The notes below the pieces were generated by a model, which had not been told where the DNA came from, searched no databases, and saw only the letters and a program-made list of their open reading frames with translations. A stretch of 5,448 nucleotides of DNA, taken from NCBI GenBank assembly GCA_016764955.1, contig JAESQZ010000090.1, positions 1 to 5,448 on the forward strand. The letters run 5' to 3'. This DNA is from Deltaproteobacteria bacterium. Its GTDB lineage: Bacteria > Myxococcota > UBA727 > JABDBI01. Made by a program: the position numbers and the translations under genes. Each line of letters starts with the position of its first letter. Positions within the stretch are counted from its first letter, which is position 1. Below, in pieces: positions 1 to 5,448 of the stretch.

Positions 1-16
1 CCATTCTGTCTCTCAT
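1..16 (-). CDS. rpsE: Start of probable 30S ribosomal protein S5 gene (partial)
   Basis: Only the first five codons (M-R-D-R-M) and one further base lie in the window. The ATG at 16-14 is preceded, 6 nt upstream, by AAGGT at 27-23, which overlaps the stop codon of rplR. A second in-frame ATG at 4-2 has no comparable Shine-Dalgarno sequence at the right distance. The identity rests on gene order: rpsE follows rplR in nearly all bacterial spc operons. S5 is a 30S protein near the mRNA entry site and helps decoding accuracy. The visible residues are too few to confirm the family, so the assignment is inference from context. Confidence 0.6.
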
Positions 17-22
17 AACGAT

Positions 23-27
23 ACCTT
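23..27 (-). promoter_or_regulatory. Ribosome binding site for rpsE
   Basis: AAGGT on the minus strand, 6 nt before the ATG at 16-14. Its first bases are part of the rplR stop codon TAA (28-26), so termination of L18 synthesis places ribosomes on the S5 start. This site decides the choice of the first of two in-frame ATGs. Confidence 0.55.
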
Positions 28-415
28 AAAATTCCAAACCTGCTTCGCGAACAGCAGTAGCCAAAGCAGCCACGCGTCCTCTGTAACGAAAACCATTACG
101 ATCAAAACGAGCCTTATTAACGCCCTTGTCTTTCAAACGTTGACCAAGCAAAGCGCCTACTTTGGCAGCCGCATCTACTTTCTTTTGACCTTGCAAATCA
201 GCCTTCAGCTCTTTATCAACCGTGCTGGCAGTAGCCAAAGTTGCCCCTGTTGTATCATCAATAGCCCGCACATAGATGTGCCTGGCGCTCTTGAACACAC
301 TCAAACGGGGAGTTGCTGAATCACCATCGACCTTCTTACGCACGCGCATCTTACGACGCTCATGCAAAGCCGCCTTTAGATTCTTCTTTCTAATAAATTG
401 AATAGTTGCTTTCAT
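26..415 (-). CDS. rplR: 50S ribosomal protein L18
   Basis: L18 binds 5S rRNA and, with L5, anchors it in the central protuberance of the large subunit. The 129-residue product shows the family pattern: a basic N-terminal tail (about 1-30), the core PRLSVFKSARHIYVRAIDD at 36-54, LATASTVDKEL at 60-70, the FDRNGFRYRGRV segment at 104-115 that contacts 5S rRNA, and the typical ending AVREAGLEF. It is somewhat longer than the E. coli protein, about 117 residues, because of the N-terminal tail. The ATG at 415 lies 2 nt after the rplF stop and has AGGTAAG upstream inside rplF, supporting translational coupling. Nothing appears broken. The identification is secure. Confidence 0.97.
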   Translation of the reverse strand: MKATIQFIRKKNLKAALHERRKMRVRKKVDGDSATPRLSVFKSARHIYVRAIDDTTGATLATASTVDKELKADLQGQKKVDAAAKVGALLGQRLKDKGVNKARFDRNGFRYRGRVAALATAVREAGLEF

Positions 416-417
416 GA

Positions 418-960
418 CTACTTACCTGCTGACTTGCCTTCTTTACGCTTAATAACTTCATCAGCGTATTTAATACCTTTTCCACGATAGGGCTCAGGCG
501 GTCTAAACGAGCGAATCTTCGCTGCCGTTTCACCCAAGACTTCTTTGTTCGCACTTTCAAGCGTAATCTTAGTTCGGCTACCATCAGTCTTGGCTGTTAC
601 ACCTTCAGGCAGCTTAAAGATCACTGGGTGCGAAAAACCAAGTGACATATGAAGCTCTTTACCCTTGGCATCGGCACGATAACCAACGCCCTTCATCGCC
701 AACTCTTTCACAAAACCTACGGTCACCCCTTGAACCATGTTGTTAACCAAAGTTCTAGAAAGACCGTGCAGAGATTTAGACTCCTGAGTATCATCCTGAC
801 GCGCAACCAAAATTTGATTGCCTTCCTGTTTAACCGAAATAACAGGCTGCAAGGTCCTCGCGAGCTTGCCCCTGGGGCCCTCTACTGTGACTTCAGATCC
901 TGAAATAGCTACTTTGACCTTTTCAGGAACCTCAATCGGCTGATTTCCAATACGAGACAT
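418..960 (-). CDS. rplF: 50S ribosomal protein L6
   Basis: L6 sits at the base of the L7/L12 stalk near the sarcin-ricin loop, where elongation factors dock. The 180-residue product is of usual length and starts with the canonical MSRIGNQPIEVP. It has two L6 repeats: the first about 11-82 (GSEVTVEGPRGKL at 21-33), the second about 90-165 with KGVGYRAD (90-97), LGFSHPV (107-113) and the diagnostic PPEPYRGKGIKY (154-165). The residues before the last motif read ESANKEVLGETAAKIR, in place of the commoner pattern G-x-D-K-Q-x-V-G-x-x-A. A lysine-rich tail ends the protein. The ATG is 7 nt after the rpsH stop, with AGGTG just upstream. Identification is secure. Confidence 0.98.
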   Translation of the reverse strand: MSRIGNQPIEVPEKVKVAISGSEVTVEGPRGKLARTLQPVISVKQEGNQILVARQDDTQESKSLHGLSRTLVNNMVQGVTVGFVKELAMKGVGYRADAKGKELHMSLGFSHPVIFKLPEGVTAKTDGSRTKITLESANKEVLGETAAKIRSFRPPEPYRGKGIKYADEVIKRKEGKSAGK

Positions 961-967
961 CTTACAC

Positions 968-1351
968 CTACCAAATCGAACAAATTACTTCGCCGCCAAT
1001 ACCTTGCTTCTTGGCGTCAGATCCCGTCATAAGTCCACGGGAGGTTGAAACAATTGCCACACCCAATCCACCTTGTACAGACGGGATCTCTGCTTTACCT
1101 GAATAAACACGCAAGCCTGGCTTACTCACGCGACGCAAGCCCTCAATCACCGGCATGCCAGCAGCATCATATTTAAGCCTTACGTTCAAAGCCTTATCAT
1201 CTGAAGAGTAGTCTTCGATAAAGCCCCTTTGCTTCATAATGCCTAAAACACGCTCTCCCATGCGAGAAGGTCGGATCTTGACGTCTTCGTGCTTCATCAT
1301 CAAAGCATTTCGGATACGAGCTAATAAATCACTAATCGGGTCTGTCATCAT
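968..1351 (-). CDS. rpsH: 30S ribosomal protein S8
   Basis: S8 is a primary 16S rRNA binder (central domain, helix 21) needed early in 30S assembly. In E. coli it also represses translation of the spc message. The 127-residue product begins with MTDPISDLLARIRNAL and carries the C-terminal RNA-binding signature STSRGLMT (102-109) and GGEVICSIW (119-127), which ends the protein as usual. Two adjacent ATGs are possible (1351-1349 and 1348-1346). The first is chosen because the Shine-Dalgarno sequence AGGAAG is 11 nt from it and 14 nt from the second, but this is not decisive. The gene follows rplE after only 8 nt; rpsN, usually found between them, is absent. Confidence 0.98.
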   Translation of the reverse strand: MMTDPISDLLARIRNALMMKHEDVKIRPSRMGERVLGIMKQRGFIEDYSSDDKALNVRLKYDAAGMPVIEGLRRVSKPGLRVYSGKAEIPSVQGGLGVAIVSTSRGLMTGSDAKKQGIGGEVICSIW

Positions 1352-1359
1352 AATTTTTA

Positions 1360-1896
1360 TTACTTCCTAAAAGGAACTCCCAAAGCCTTCAGCAATGTCT
1401 TGCCCTGCACATCATTCCGACCACTGGTCACCAAAGACACATTAAGCCCCCGAATCTTATCAACTTTGTCATAGTTGATTTCAGGGAAAACAATGTGTTC
1501 TTTTACACCAATCGAGCAATTGCCATGGCCATCAAACTTAGCAGGCACACCTCTAAAGTCACGCACGCGTGGCAAAGCGATGTTCACAAAGCGATCCAAA
1601 AATTCCCACATTTGCTCACGGCGCAAAGTCACGTGCACACCAATGGGTTGTCCTTGACGCAACTTGAAAGTCGCAATGGACTTTTTAGCTTTTGCAACCA
1701 CTGGCTTTTGGCCGGTGATTTGCTCCAATGCTTCTTTACCAGCATCAATCGCCTTTGGATTAGCCACTGCTTCGCCAAGGCCCATGTTCAATACAATCTT
1801 TTCCAAGCGAGGTGTCTGCATGCGATTCTTCAATTCAAGTTCGCTCATCAATTGCGACACCAGCTCTTTGTCATAATATTTCTTTAATCGAGCCAT
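1360..1896 (-). CDS. rplE: 50S ribosomal protein L5
   Basis: L5 binds 5S rRNA and helps form the central protuberance, contacting the P-site tRNA and S13 across the subunit bridge. The 178-residue product has standard length and motifs: [15 protein letters not shown] (29-43), the [21 protein letters not shown] stretch (60-80), [11 protein letters not shown] (108-118), [20 protein letters not shown] (121-140) and the C-terminal [10 protein letters not shown] (167-176). The ATG is 3 nt after the rplX stop, preceded by AGAGGA. The start codon lies at the centre of a 10-base perfect palindrome. No rpsN follows; rpsH comes next. Identification is secure. Confidence 0.98.
   Translation of the reverse strand: MARLKKYYDKELVSQLMSELELKNRMQTPRLEKIVLNMGLGEAVANPKAIDAGKEALEQITGQKPVVAKAKKSIATFKLRQGQPIGVHVTLRREQMWEFLDRFVNIALPRVRDFRGVPAKFDGHGNCSIGVKEHIVFPEINYDKVDKIRGLNVSLVTSGRNDVQGKTLLKALGVPFRK
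1363..1368 (-). promoter_or_regulatory. Ribosome binding site for rpsH
   Basis: AGGAAG on the minus strand, within the last codons of rplE, 11 nt before the first of two tandem ATGs. The spacing is long, which favours the first ATG over the second. The A/T-rich spacer (TAATAAAAATT) contains the rplE stop codon. Confidence 0.5.
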
Positions 1897-1899
1897 GGC

Positions 1900-2190
1900 T
1901 TATTCCTCTTTAGCCCCTTTTGTCTTAGAGCGACGCACGGGGCGATCCTGCTTCTCAGACATCAACATGACGTTGGACATATGAATGCTGCCAAAATCAT
2001 CAATAATTCCACCATCAGGGAAAGCTTTACGGGTCTGTGGCTTAATGTGTCGCTTAACTAGCGCGACATTTTCAATCTTAACGCGTTGTTTTTTGCGGTC
2101 CACTTCAAACACTTTGCCAACCTGGCCTTTCCTATCAGCCGAGCCAGTAATCACTTTTACCAAGTCGCCTTTTTTAATCCGAATTTTCAT
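1900..2190 (-). CDS. rplX: 50S ribosomal protein L24
   Basis: L24 is an early assembly-initiator protein binding the 5' domain of 23S rRNA, near the exit tunnel. The 96-residue product has the N-terminal KOW motif (about 4-31, KKGDLVKVITGSADRKGQVGKV), then RHIKPQ (47-52) and GSIHMSNVML (67-76). The family's usual acidic-Ala-Pro before IH is replaced here by DFGS, a modest divergence. The tail is basic and then acidic. Its ATG overlaps the rplN stop by one base (TAATG). It has the strongest Shine-Dalgarno sequence in the window, GGAGGTG, inside rplN. In E. coli rplX is the second gene of the spc operon. Confidence 0.97.
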   Translation of the reverse strand: MKIRIKKGDLVKVITGSADRKGQVGKVFEVDRKKQRVKIENVALVKRHIKPQTRKAFPDGGIIDDFGSIHMSNVMLMSEKQDRPVRRSKTKGAKEE

Positions 2191-2558
2191 TAGAGCACCT
2201 CCGGTGCCAATGACACAATTTTCATAAAGTTACGGCCACGCAACTCTCTGGCCACCGGGCCGAAAACACGTGTACCAATGGGTTCATCATCTTTATTCAC
2301 CAAAACGGCCGCGCCTTTATCGAAACGAATTGACGTTCCATCGGGACGTTTAATTTCTTTGGCATTGCGCACTAAAACCGCACGAACCACAGAACCCTTC
2401 TTCACCTTGGAGTTTGGAGAAGCTTCTTTAACGCTCCCCACAAAGATATCTCCAATTGAAGCATAACGTCTATGCGAACCGCCCAAGACTTTGATACACA
2501 TCACCTTCTTGGCGCCGCTATTATCTGCTATTTCTAAAACCGATTGAGCCTGAATCAT
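2190..2558 (-). CDS. rplN: 50S ribosomal protein L14
   Basis: L14 lies on the subunit interface, contacts 16S rRNA and is the docking site of the silencing factor RsfS in many bacteria. The product is 122 residues, close to the family norm, and highly conserved: [18 protein letters not shown] (1-18), [17 protein letters not shown] (24-40), and the diagnostic [13 protein letters not shown] (95-107) followed by [10 protein letters not shown] at the end. The ATG lies 1 nt after the rpsQ stop, with GGTGGAGG upstream in rpsQ. In E. coli this gene opens the spc operon behind its own promoter; here there is no intergenic space for one. Identification is secure. Confidence 0.99.
   Translation of the reverse strand: MIQAQSVLEIADNSGAKKVMCIKVLGGSHRRYASIGDIFVGSVKEASPNSKVKKGSVVRAVLVRNAKEIKRPDGTSIRFDKGAAVLVNKDDEPIGTRVFGPVARELRGRNFMKIVSLAPEVL
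2196..2202 (-). promoter_or_regulatory. Strong ribosome binding site for rplX
   Basis: GGAGGTG on the minus strand, a near-perfect anti-16S match, 5 nt before the rplX ATG and inside the last codons of rplN. With the TAATG stop-start overlap it suggests efficient re-initiation after L14 synthesis. Confidence 0.7.
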
Positions 2559-2559
2559 T

Positions 2560-2814
2560 TTAGGCCTCCACCTTTTGAATGACTTCTTTCAGGCGCCATT
2601 GCTTGGTTTTAGAGATCGGCGCCGACTCAATAATCGACACTATATCACCAGCCTGACACATACCCTTTTCATCATGGGCATAATAGCAATCATAACGCTT
2701 CAAAAACTTATGGTACCTAGGATGACGTACCGTACGGGTCACTTGAACCGTAATGGTCTTAGTCATTTTGGCGCTTGTCACTACGCCCTGCATCACACGT
2801 TTACGCCTATCCAT
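2560..2814 (-). CDS. rpsQ: 30S ribosomal protein S17
   Basis: S17 is an OB-fold protein that binds the 5' domain of 16S rRNA early in 30S assembly. The 84-residue product matches the family throughout: [18 protein letters not shown] (10-27), [10 protein letters not shown] (31-40), [18 protein letters not shown] (47-64) and [13 protein letters not shown] (66-78). Position 65, usually Arg in the R-P-L-S-K-T-K motif, is Ala here. The start overlaps the end of rpmC by 8 nt in another frame; GAAGAGG upstream in rpmC serves as Shine-Dalgarno sequence. Identification is secure. Confidence 0.97.
   Translation of the reverse strand: MDRRKRVMQGVVTSAKMTKTITVQVTRTVRHPRYHKFLKRYDCYYAHDEKGMCQAGDIVSIIESAPISKTKQWRLKEVIQKVEA
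2565..2572 (-). promoter_or_regulatory. Strong ribosome binding site for rplN
   Basis: GGTGGAGG on the minus strand inside the end of rpsQ; its GGAGG core is 6 nt before the rplN ATG. It is one of the two best Shine-Dalgarno matches in the window, and it lies at the point where S10 and spc operons are separate in E. coli. Confidence 0.65.
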
Positions 2815-2971
2815 TGCTTAGCCTCTTCAAAGTCAATAATCTTGCAAGCTCTCGGCGCGTCTTCTTTAAGTTAGAAGTGTTGGCCATTTTGCCGCACTTC
2901 AAATCGAAACGCATATCCATGAGCTGCTTTCTCAATTCTTGTTCTTGTTTATCAAAATTCACATTCGTCAT
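2807..2971 (-). CDS. rpmC: 50S ribosomal protein L29 (short)
   Basis: This 54-codon gene was found by translating the gap between rplP and rpsQ. L29 is a small two-helix protein beside L23 at the exit of the peptide tunnel, where trigger factor and SRP dock. The product begins MTNVNFDKQEQELRKQL and contains the family pattern L-x-x-x-R-F-D-L-K (18-25), a GKM-AN turn near 27-31 and the second helix KKTRRELARLLTLKR (36-50). It is shorter than the usual 60-75 residues, mainly at the N-terminus. The start is firm: the rplP stop TAA lies immediately upstream in the same frame, and GGAG is 6 nt before the ATG. The stop TAG (2809-2807) lies 8 nt inside rpsQ. Position between L16 and S17 is the classical one for rpmC. 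Confidence 0.92.
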   Translation of the reverse strand: MTNVNFDKQEQELRKQLMDMRFDLKCGKMANTSNLKKTRRELARLLTLKRLSNG

Positions 2972-3388
2972 TTAAAGCTCCGTTGATTCCGCAATAACGC
3001 GTGTCGAGAACGGCAACTTGGAGCCAGCAAGCCGCAAAGCCTGATTCGCAGTGTCCTGGGCAACGCCTTCAATTTCATACAAAACACGCCCCGGCTTAAT
3101 AACCGCTACATAACCCTCAACGGCGCCCTTACCTTTACCCATTCTAACTTCAGCAGGCTTCTTGGTAATCGGCTTATCCGGAAATACCCGAATCCAAACT
3201 TTACCGCCTCTTTTCACGTGACGGGTCAAAGCAACACGAGCTGCTTCAATTTGCCTAGAAGTCAACCAGCCACGCCCCGTAGCCAACAAGCCAACAGTCC
3301 CAAAAGAGAGCTCGCTACCGCCCTTAGCGCTGCCTCGCATCCGGCCCTTTTGCCTCTTTCGAAATTTCATTCTCGCTGGAGATAACAT
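2972..3388 (-). CDS. rplP: 50S ribosomal protein L16
   Basis: L16 organises the A-site region of the large subunit and contacts the tRNA elbow; it is a late assembly protein. The 138-residue product is of normal length and highly conserved: [19 protein letters not shown] (1-19), [22 protein letters not shown] (41-62), [24 protein letters not shown] (65-88) and [13 protein letters not shown] (97-109). Arg82 in the V-R-M-G-K-G-K-G loop corresponds to the Arg that is hydroxylated in E. coli; whether that occurs here cannot be told. The ATG lies 13 nt after the rpsC stop, the widest gap in the window, with AGGA upstream. The stop codon TAA is followed at once, in frame, by the rpmC ATG. Confidence 0.99.
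   Translation of the reverse strand: MLSPARMKFRKRQKGRMRGSAKGGSELSFGTVGLLATGRGWLTSRQIEAARVALTRHVKRGGKVWIRVFPDKPITKKPAEVRMGKGKGAVEGYVAVIKPGRVLYEIEGVAQDTANQALRLAGSKLPFSTRVIAESTEL
2978..2981 (-). promoter_or_regulatory. Ribosome binding site for rpmC
   Basis: GGAG on the minus strand, within the antepenultimate codons of rplP, 6 nt before the rpmC ATG. It supports a separate start for L29 directly behind the rplP stop codon rather than a read-through fusion. Confidence 0.6.
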
Positions 3389-3401
3389 GACTTCCTAATC
3401 C

Positions 3402-4043
3402 TTACTTACGTGGCGCCGTGGGGAGCACTTCGCCCTTAAATAACCAAACCTTACAGCCAATTTGCCCATAAGTTGTATGAGCCTCGGCAACACCATAATC
3501 AATGTTGGCACGCAAGGTATGCAAAGGCACACGACCCTCGCGATACCATTCACGGCGAGACATCTCTGCCCCACCTAAACGACCTGAAACAGCAACCCTA
3601 ATACCCTTAATCCCAAATTTCTGGGCGGTCTGCATTGCCTTTTTCATAGCCCTTCTGAATGCCACGCGGCGCTCAAGCTGCTGACAAACATTCTCAGCAA
3701 TCAACTGAGCATCTGTTTCAGGCTTCCTGACTTCATGGATATTCAAGAAAACTTCGCTCTTGGTATGCTTTTGAAGTGTGCCCTTCAGCTGTTCAATTCC
3801 TACGCCTTTTTTCCCAATAATCAACCCGGGCCTGGCGGCATGGACCGATATTTTACACTTATTAGCAGCCCGCTCAATATCAACACGGCTAATTCCGGCA
3901 GACTTATGATGCTTGCTAATAAGCTTACGCATGCCCATGTCTTCTTTCAGCCACTCGGCATAATTTTTCCCACTATACCATTTGGAATCCCAGGTTCTAT
4001 TGATTCCTAATCGGAAACCGATTGGATTTACTTTCTGGCCCAT
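3402..4043 (-). CDS. rpsC: 30S ribosomal protein S3
   Basis: S3 forms part of the mRNA entry channel on the 30S head and contributes to helicase activity with S4 and S5. The 213-residue product starts canonically ([13 protein letters not shown]). It has the type II KH domain at about 39-108 with the G-x-x-G loop IIGKKG at 75-80, then the C-terminal domain with [15 protein letters not shown] (124-138), [20 protein letters not shown] (144-163), [16 protein letters not shown] (169-184) and [10 protein letters not shown] (196-205). Length is near the short end of the usual 210-240, because the tail after KGEVLP is minimal. The ATG is 2 nt after the rplV stop; the Shine-Dalgarno sequence (AAGGGA) is weak and distant, so coupling to rplV is likely. 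Confidence 0.99.
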   Translation of the reverse strand: MGQKVNPIGFRLGINRTWDSKWYSGKNYAEWLKEDMGMRKLISKHHKSAGISRVDIERAANKCKISVHAARPGLIIGKKGVGIEQLKGTLQKHTKSEVFLNIHEVRKPETDAQLIAENVCQQLERRVAFRRAMKKAMQTAQKFGIKGIRVAVSGRLGGAEMSRREWYREGRVPLHTLRANIDYGVAEAHTTYGQIGCKVWLFKGEVLPTAPRK

Positions 4044-4045
4044 AC

Positions 4046-4438
4046 TTACTCACTATCCCTTGTAGAAAGACGAACATCAATGTGCGTGGACTGCTTACGA
4101 ATCGGCGTCGCACGGCCTTGCGCACGCGGCATAAAGCGCTTTGCGATTGGGCCCTTATGAACCTGAATCTCTTCCACAACCAAATTATCAGCATCAAAGC
4201 CTCGGCTTACAGCCGTAGAAGCAGCTGACTTCAACAAATTTCTAAGTGGCTCTGCCGCAAAACGGGTCTGAAAAGCCAGTGCCGCATAAGCTTCACTAAC
4301 AGTTTGGCCACGAATCATATTAGCCAACACACGTGCTTTTCGAGCGCTTGTCTTCAAGTTACGCAAAGAAGCCTTGGCAACTTCCAGCTCTCTCTCTGAT
4401 TTTCTAAAGATTGCTTTTTGTTTTTCTCTCGTTGCCAT
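4046..4438 (-). CDS. rplV: 50S ribosomal protein L22, N-terminally extended
   Basis: L22 lines the narrowest part of the peptide exit tunnel through a long beta-hairpin loop. The 130-residue product shows the conserved core [22 protein letters not shown] (30-51), [17 protein letters not shown] (64-80) and the hairpin with [27 protein letters not shown]. Compared with E. coli L22 (110 residues) there are about 18 extra residues at the N-terminus, highly charged and rich in Lys, Arg and Glu. The ATG at 4438 is 3 nt after the rpsS stop, with AGG at a fair distance. No internal ATG occurs before the core; TTG codons at residues 25 and 28 are possible but less likely alternative starts. Confidence 0.97.
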   Translation of the reverse strand: MATREKQKAIFRKSERELEVAKASLRNLKTSARKARVLANMIRGQTVSEAYAALAFQTRFAAEPLRNLLKSAASTAVSRGFDADNLVVEEIQVHKGPIAKRFMPRAQGRATPIRKQSTHIDVRLSTRDSE

Positions 4439-4441
4439 ATC

Positions 4442-4726
4442 CTACCTAAGCCCCTTCTTCACTTTTTTATCAGTAGGGTGCGTGACAAAGTGACGGGTTG
4501 GCGCAAACTCACCAAGCTTATGCCCCACCATGTTTTCGGTCACGAATACTGGAATAAATTTCTTGCCATTATGAATCGCAAACGTACGGCCAATAAACTC
4601 TGGCGTCACCGTCGAACGACGAGACCAGGTCTTGATAATCTGACGGGAGGCCACCTGGGACTCACCAGCCACTTTCTTCCATAGATGCGCATCCACAAAG
4701 GGACCTTTTTTGAGTGAACGTGCCAT
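4442..4726 (-). CDS. rpsS: 30S ribosomal protein S19
   Basis: S19 forms a heterodimer with S13 in the 30S head and contacts the A-site tRNA region and the intersubunit bridge to L5. The 94-residue product is canonical: [12 protein letters not shown] (1-12), [19 protein letters not shown] (32-50), [10 protein letters not shown] (51-60) and the signature [15 protein letters not shown] (64-78), with a basic tail. The ATG is 2 nt after the rplB stop and has AGGAAG upstream within rplB. Order rplB-rpsS-rplV is the classical S10 operon order. Identification is secure. Confidence 0.99.
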   Translation of the reverse strand: MARSLKKGPFVDAHLWKKVAGESQVASRQIIKTWSRRSTVTPEFIGRTFAIHNGKKFIPVFVTENMVGHKLGEFAPTRHFVTHPTDKKVKKGLR

Positions 4727-4728
4727 TC

Positions 4729-5448
4729 TTACTTCCTACGCTTAATAATCATATTGTTAGTACGTTTGTTTTTACGGGTACGATATCCCTTGGTTGGCTG
4801 ACCCCATGGCGACACAGGATGCCTACCACCGGAAGTTTTACCCTCACCACCACCGTGTGGGTGATCGACAGGGTTCATCACTACGCCGCGAACATGAGGC
4901 TTGCGGCCTGCCCAACGCTTACGCCCAGCTTTACCCAAACGAATAAGCTCATGCTCCACATTGCCGACTTGACCAATGGTCGCCACGCAGTCCACATGGA
5001 CGCGTCTTGACTCACCAGAAGGCAGGCGAATATTGGCATAAACACCTTCACGCGCCATCAACTGAGCAACACCACCAGCAGAGCGAACCATCTGCGCACC
5101 CTTACCAGGCCGCAGCTCAATGTTGTGAATTTGTGTACCAATAGGCATGTTTTTAAGAGGCAGGCAATTGCCGGGCTTAATGTCCACAGCCGAACCCGCC
5201 TCAACACTGTCTCCCACCTTGAGGCCTACGGGAGCCAGAATATAGCTTTTAACGCCATCTGCATAGTACAACAAAGCCAAACGAGCGCTGCGGTTTGGAT
5301 CATACTCCAAAGCGGCTACTTTAGCCGGAACGCCTATTTTGCTTCGGTTAAATTCAATATCTCTGATTTTTCGCTTATGCGCACCGCCGCGGTAACGAAC
5401 GGTGATACGGCCAGTTGCACCACGGGCAGAAATTGCTTTCTTGCCACG
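4729..5448 (-). CDS. rplB: 50S ribosomal protein L2 (5' end beyond the window)
   Basis: L2 is needed for subunit association and peptidyl transferase function and binds 23S rRNA domain IV. The window holds 239 C-terminal residues; by alignment from memory with E. coli L2, about 34 N-terminal residues lie outside. The reading frame is open to the edge, so the TTG at 5310-5308 is the internal Leu of LEYDPNRSA, not a start. Visible are the OB-fold part ([15 protein letters not shown]), [40 protein letters not shown], and the highly conserved [13 protein letters not shown] with the functionally important His (fragment residue 196), then [20 protein letters not shown]. Residues usually GGRNN before GRIT read SARGA here. 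The gene continues upstream into the rest of the S10 operon. Confidence 0.99.
   Translation of the reverse strand, partial: RGKKAISARGATGRITVRYRGGAHKRKIRDIEFNRSKIGVPAKVAALEYDPNRSARLALLYYADGVKSYILAPVGLKVGDSVEAGSAVDIKPGNCLPLKNMPIGTQIHNIELRPGKGAQMVRSAGGVAQLMAREGVYANIRLPSGESRRVHVDCVATIGQVGNVEHELIRLGKAGRKRWAGRKPHVRGVVMNPVDHPHGGGEGKTSGGRHPVSPWGQPTKGYRTRKNKRTNNMIIKRRK

Noticed and set aside
390..584. Minus-strand 64-codon frame overlapping the rplF/rplR junction
   Set aside because: It is out of frame with two clearly identified genes and encodes no recognisable domain.
1475..1887. Open frames of 60-130 codons on the plus strand opposite rplE
   Set aside because: They lie wholly antisense to a highly conserved gene, have no ribosomal or other recognisable motif, and no suitable upstream signals. 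They are by-products of the codon bias of rplE.
2575..2975. Plus-strand open frames over rpsQ, rpmC and the rpmC/rplP junction
   Set aside because: The real content is rpmC and rpsQ on the minus strand, with conserved motifs and Shine-Dalgarno sequences; the plus-strand frames show none.
3997..4197. Minus-strand 66-codon frame overlapping rplV and rpsC
   Set aside because: It is out of frame with both genes and lies inside conserved L22 coding sequence.
4714..5010. 98-codon open frame on the plus strand opposite rplB and the start of rpsS
   Set aside because: It is antisense to conserved L2 codons, resembles no family I know, and spans a gene junction. It is a shadow frame.
5308..5310. TTG as a start codon for a shortened L2
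   Set aside because: The frame stays open to the window edge, and the upstream translation contains conserved L2 sequence ([14 protein letters not shown]), so this TTG is an internal leucine.
1..5448. Mobile elements, CRISPR arrays, tRNA or rRNA genes, riboswitches, terminators
   Set aside because: The genes cover the window almost completely, with gaps of at most 13 nt. I saw no repeats, hairpin-plus-T-run signals or tRNA-like sequences.

Overview
This window is a stretch of a bacterial ribosomal-protein operon, read entirely from the minus strand, with no non-ribosomal gene in it. In transcription order (right to left) it holds rplB (L2, 5' end cut off by the window edge), rpsS (S19), rplV (L22), rpsC (S3), rplP (L16), rpmC (L29), rpsQ (S17), rplN (L14), rplX (L24), rplE (L5), rpsH (S8), rplF (L6), rplR (L18) and the first codons of a gene that should be rpsE (S5). 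This is the distal S10 cluster joined directly to the proximal spc cluster. All products are small, basic, RNA-binding components of the 50S or 30S subunit.

Packing is extreme. Spacers, in transcription order, are 2, 3, 2, 13, 0, -8, 1, -1, 3, 8, 7, 2 and 9 nt. No gene-free stretch exceeds 13 nt, so there is no room for an internal promoter, terminator, RNA gene or mobile element between genes. Most starts are preceded by a purine-rich Shine-Dalgarno sequence lying inside the end of the upstream gene, which suggests one polycistronic message with coupled translation. The small L29 gene (54 codons) sits between rplP and rpsQ; it abuts the rplP stop codon in the same frame and overlaps rpsQ by 8 nt.

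The most informative structural point is an absence. rpsN (S14), which in most bacteria lies between rplE and rpsH, is not here: those two genes are 8 nt apart. As far as I recall, Chlamydiae share this order and keep rpsN elsewhere. Together with the character of L2 (C-terminal part with [20 protein letters not shown]), this makes a member of the Planctomycetes-Verrucomicrobia-Chlamydiae group a reasonable guess, perhaps Verrucomicrobia-like. This is inference from memory, not a database result. Base composition is moderate and looks uniform across the window. The genes use the standard code; all 13 visible stops are TAA (9) or TAG (4).

I see no new biological system here. The points worth a second look are details of an otherwise ordinary housekeeping operon: the missing rpsN, the short L29 with its in-frame junction to L16, an N-terminal extension on L22, altered residues in the N-terminal domain of L2, and the lack of any break at the S10/spc junction.
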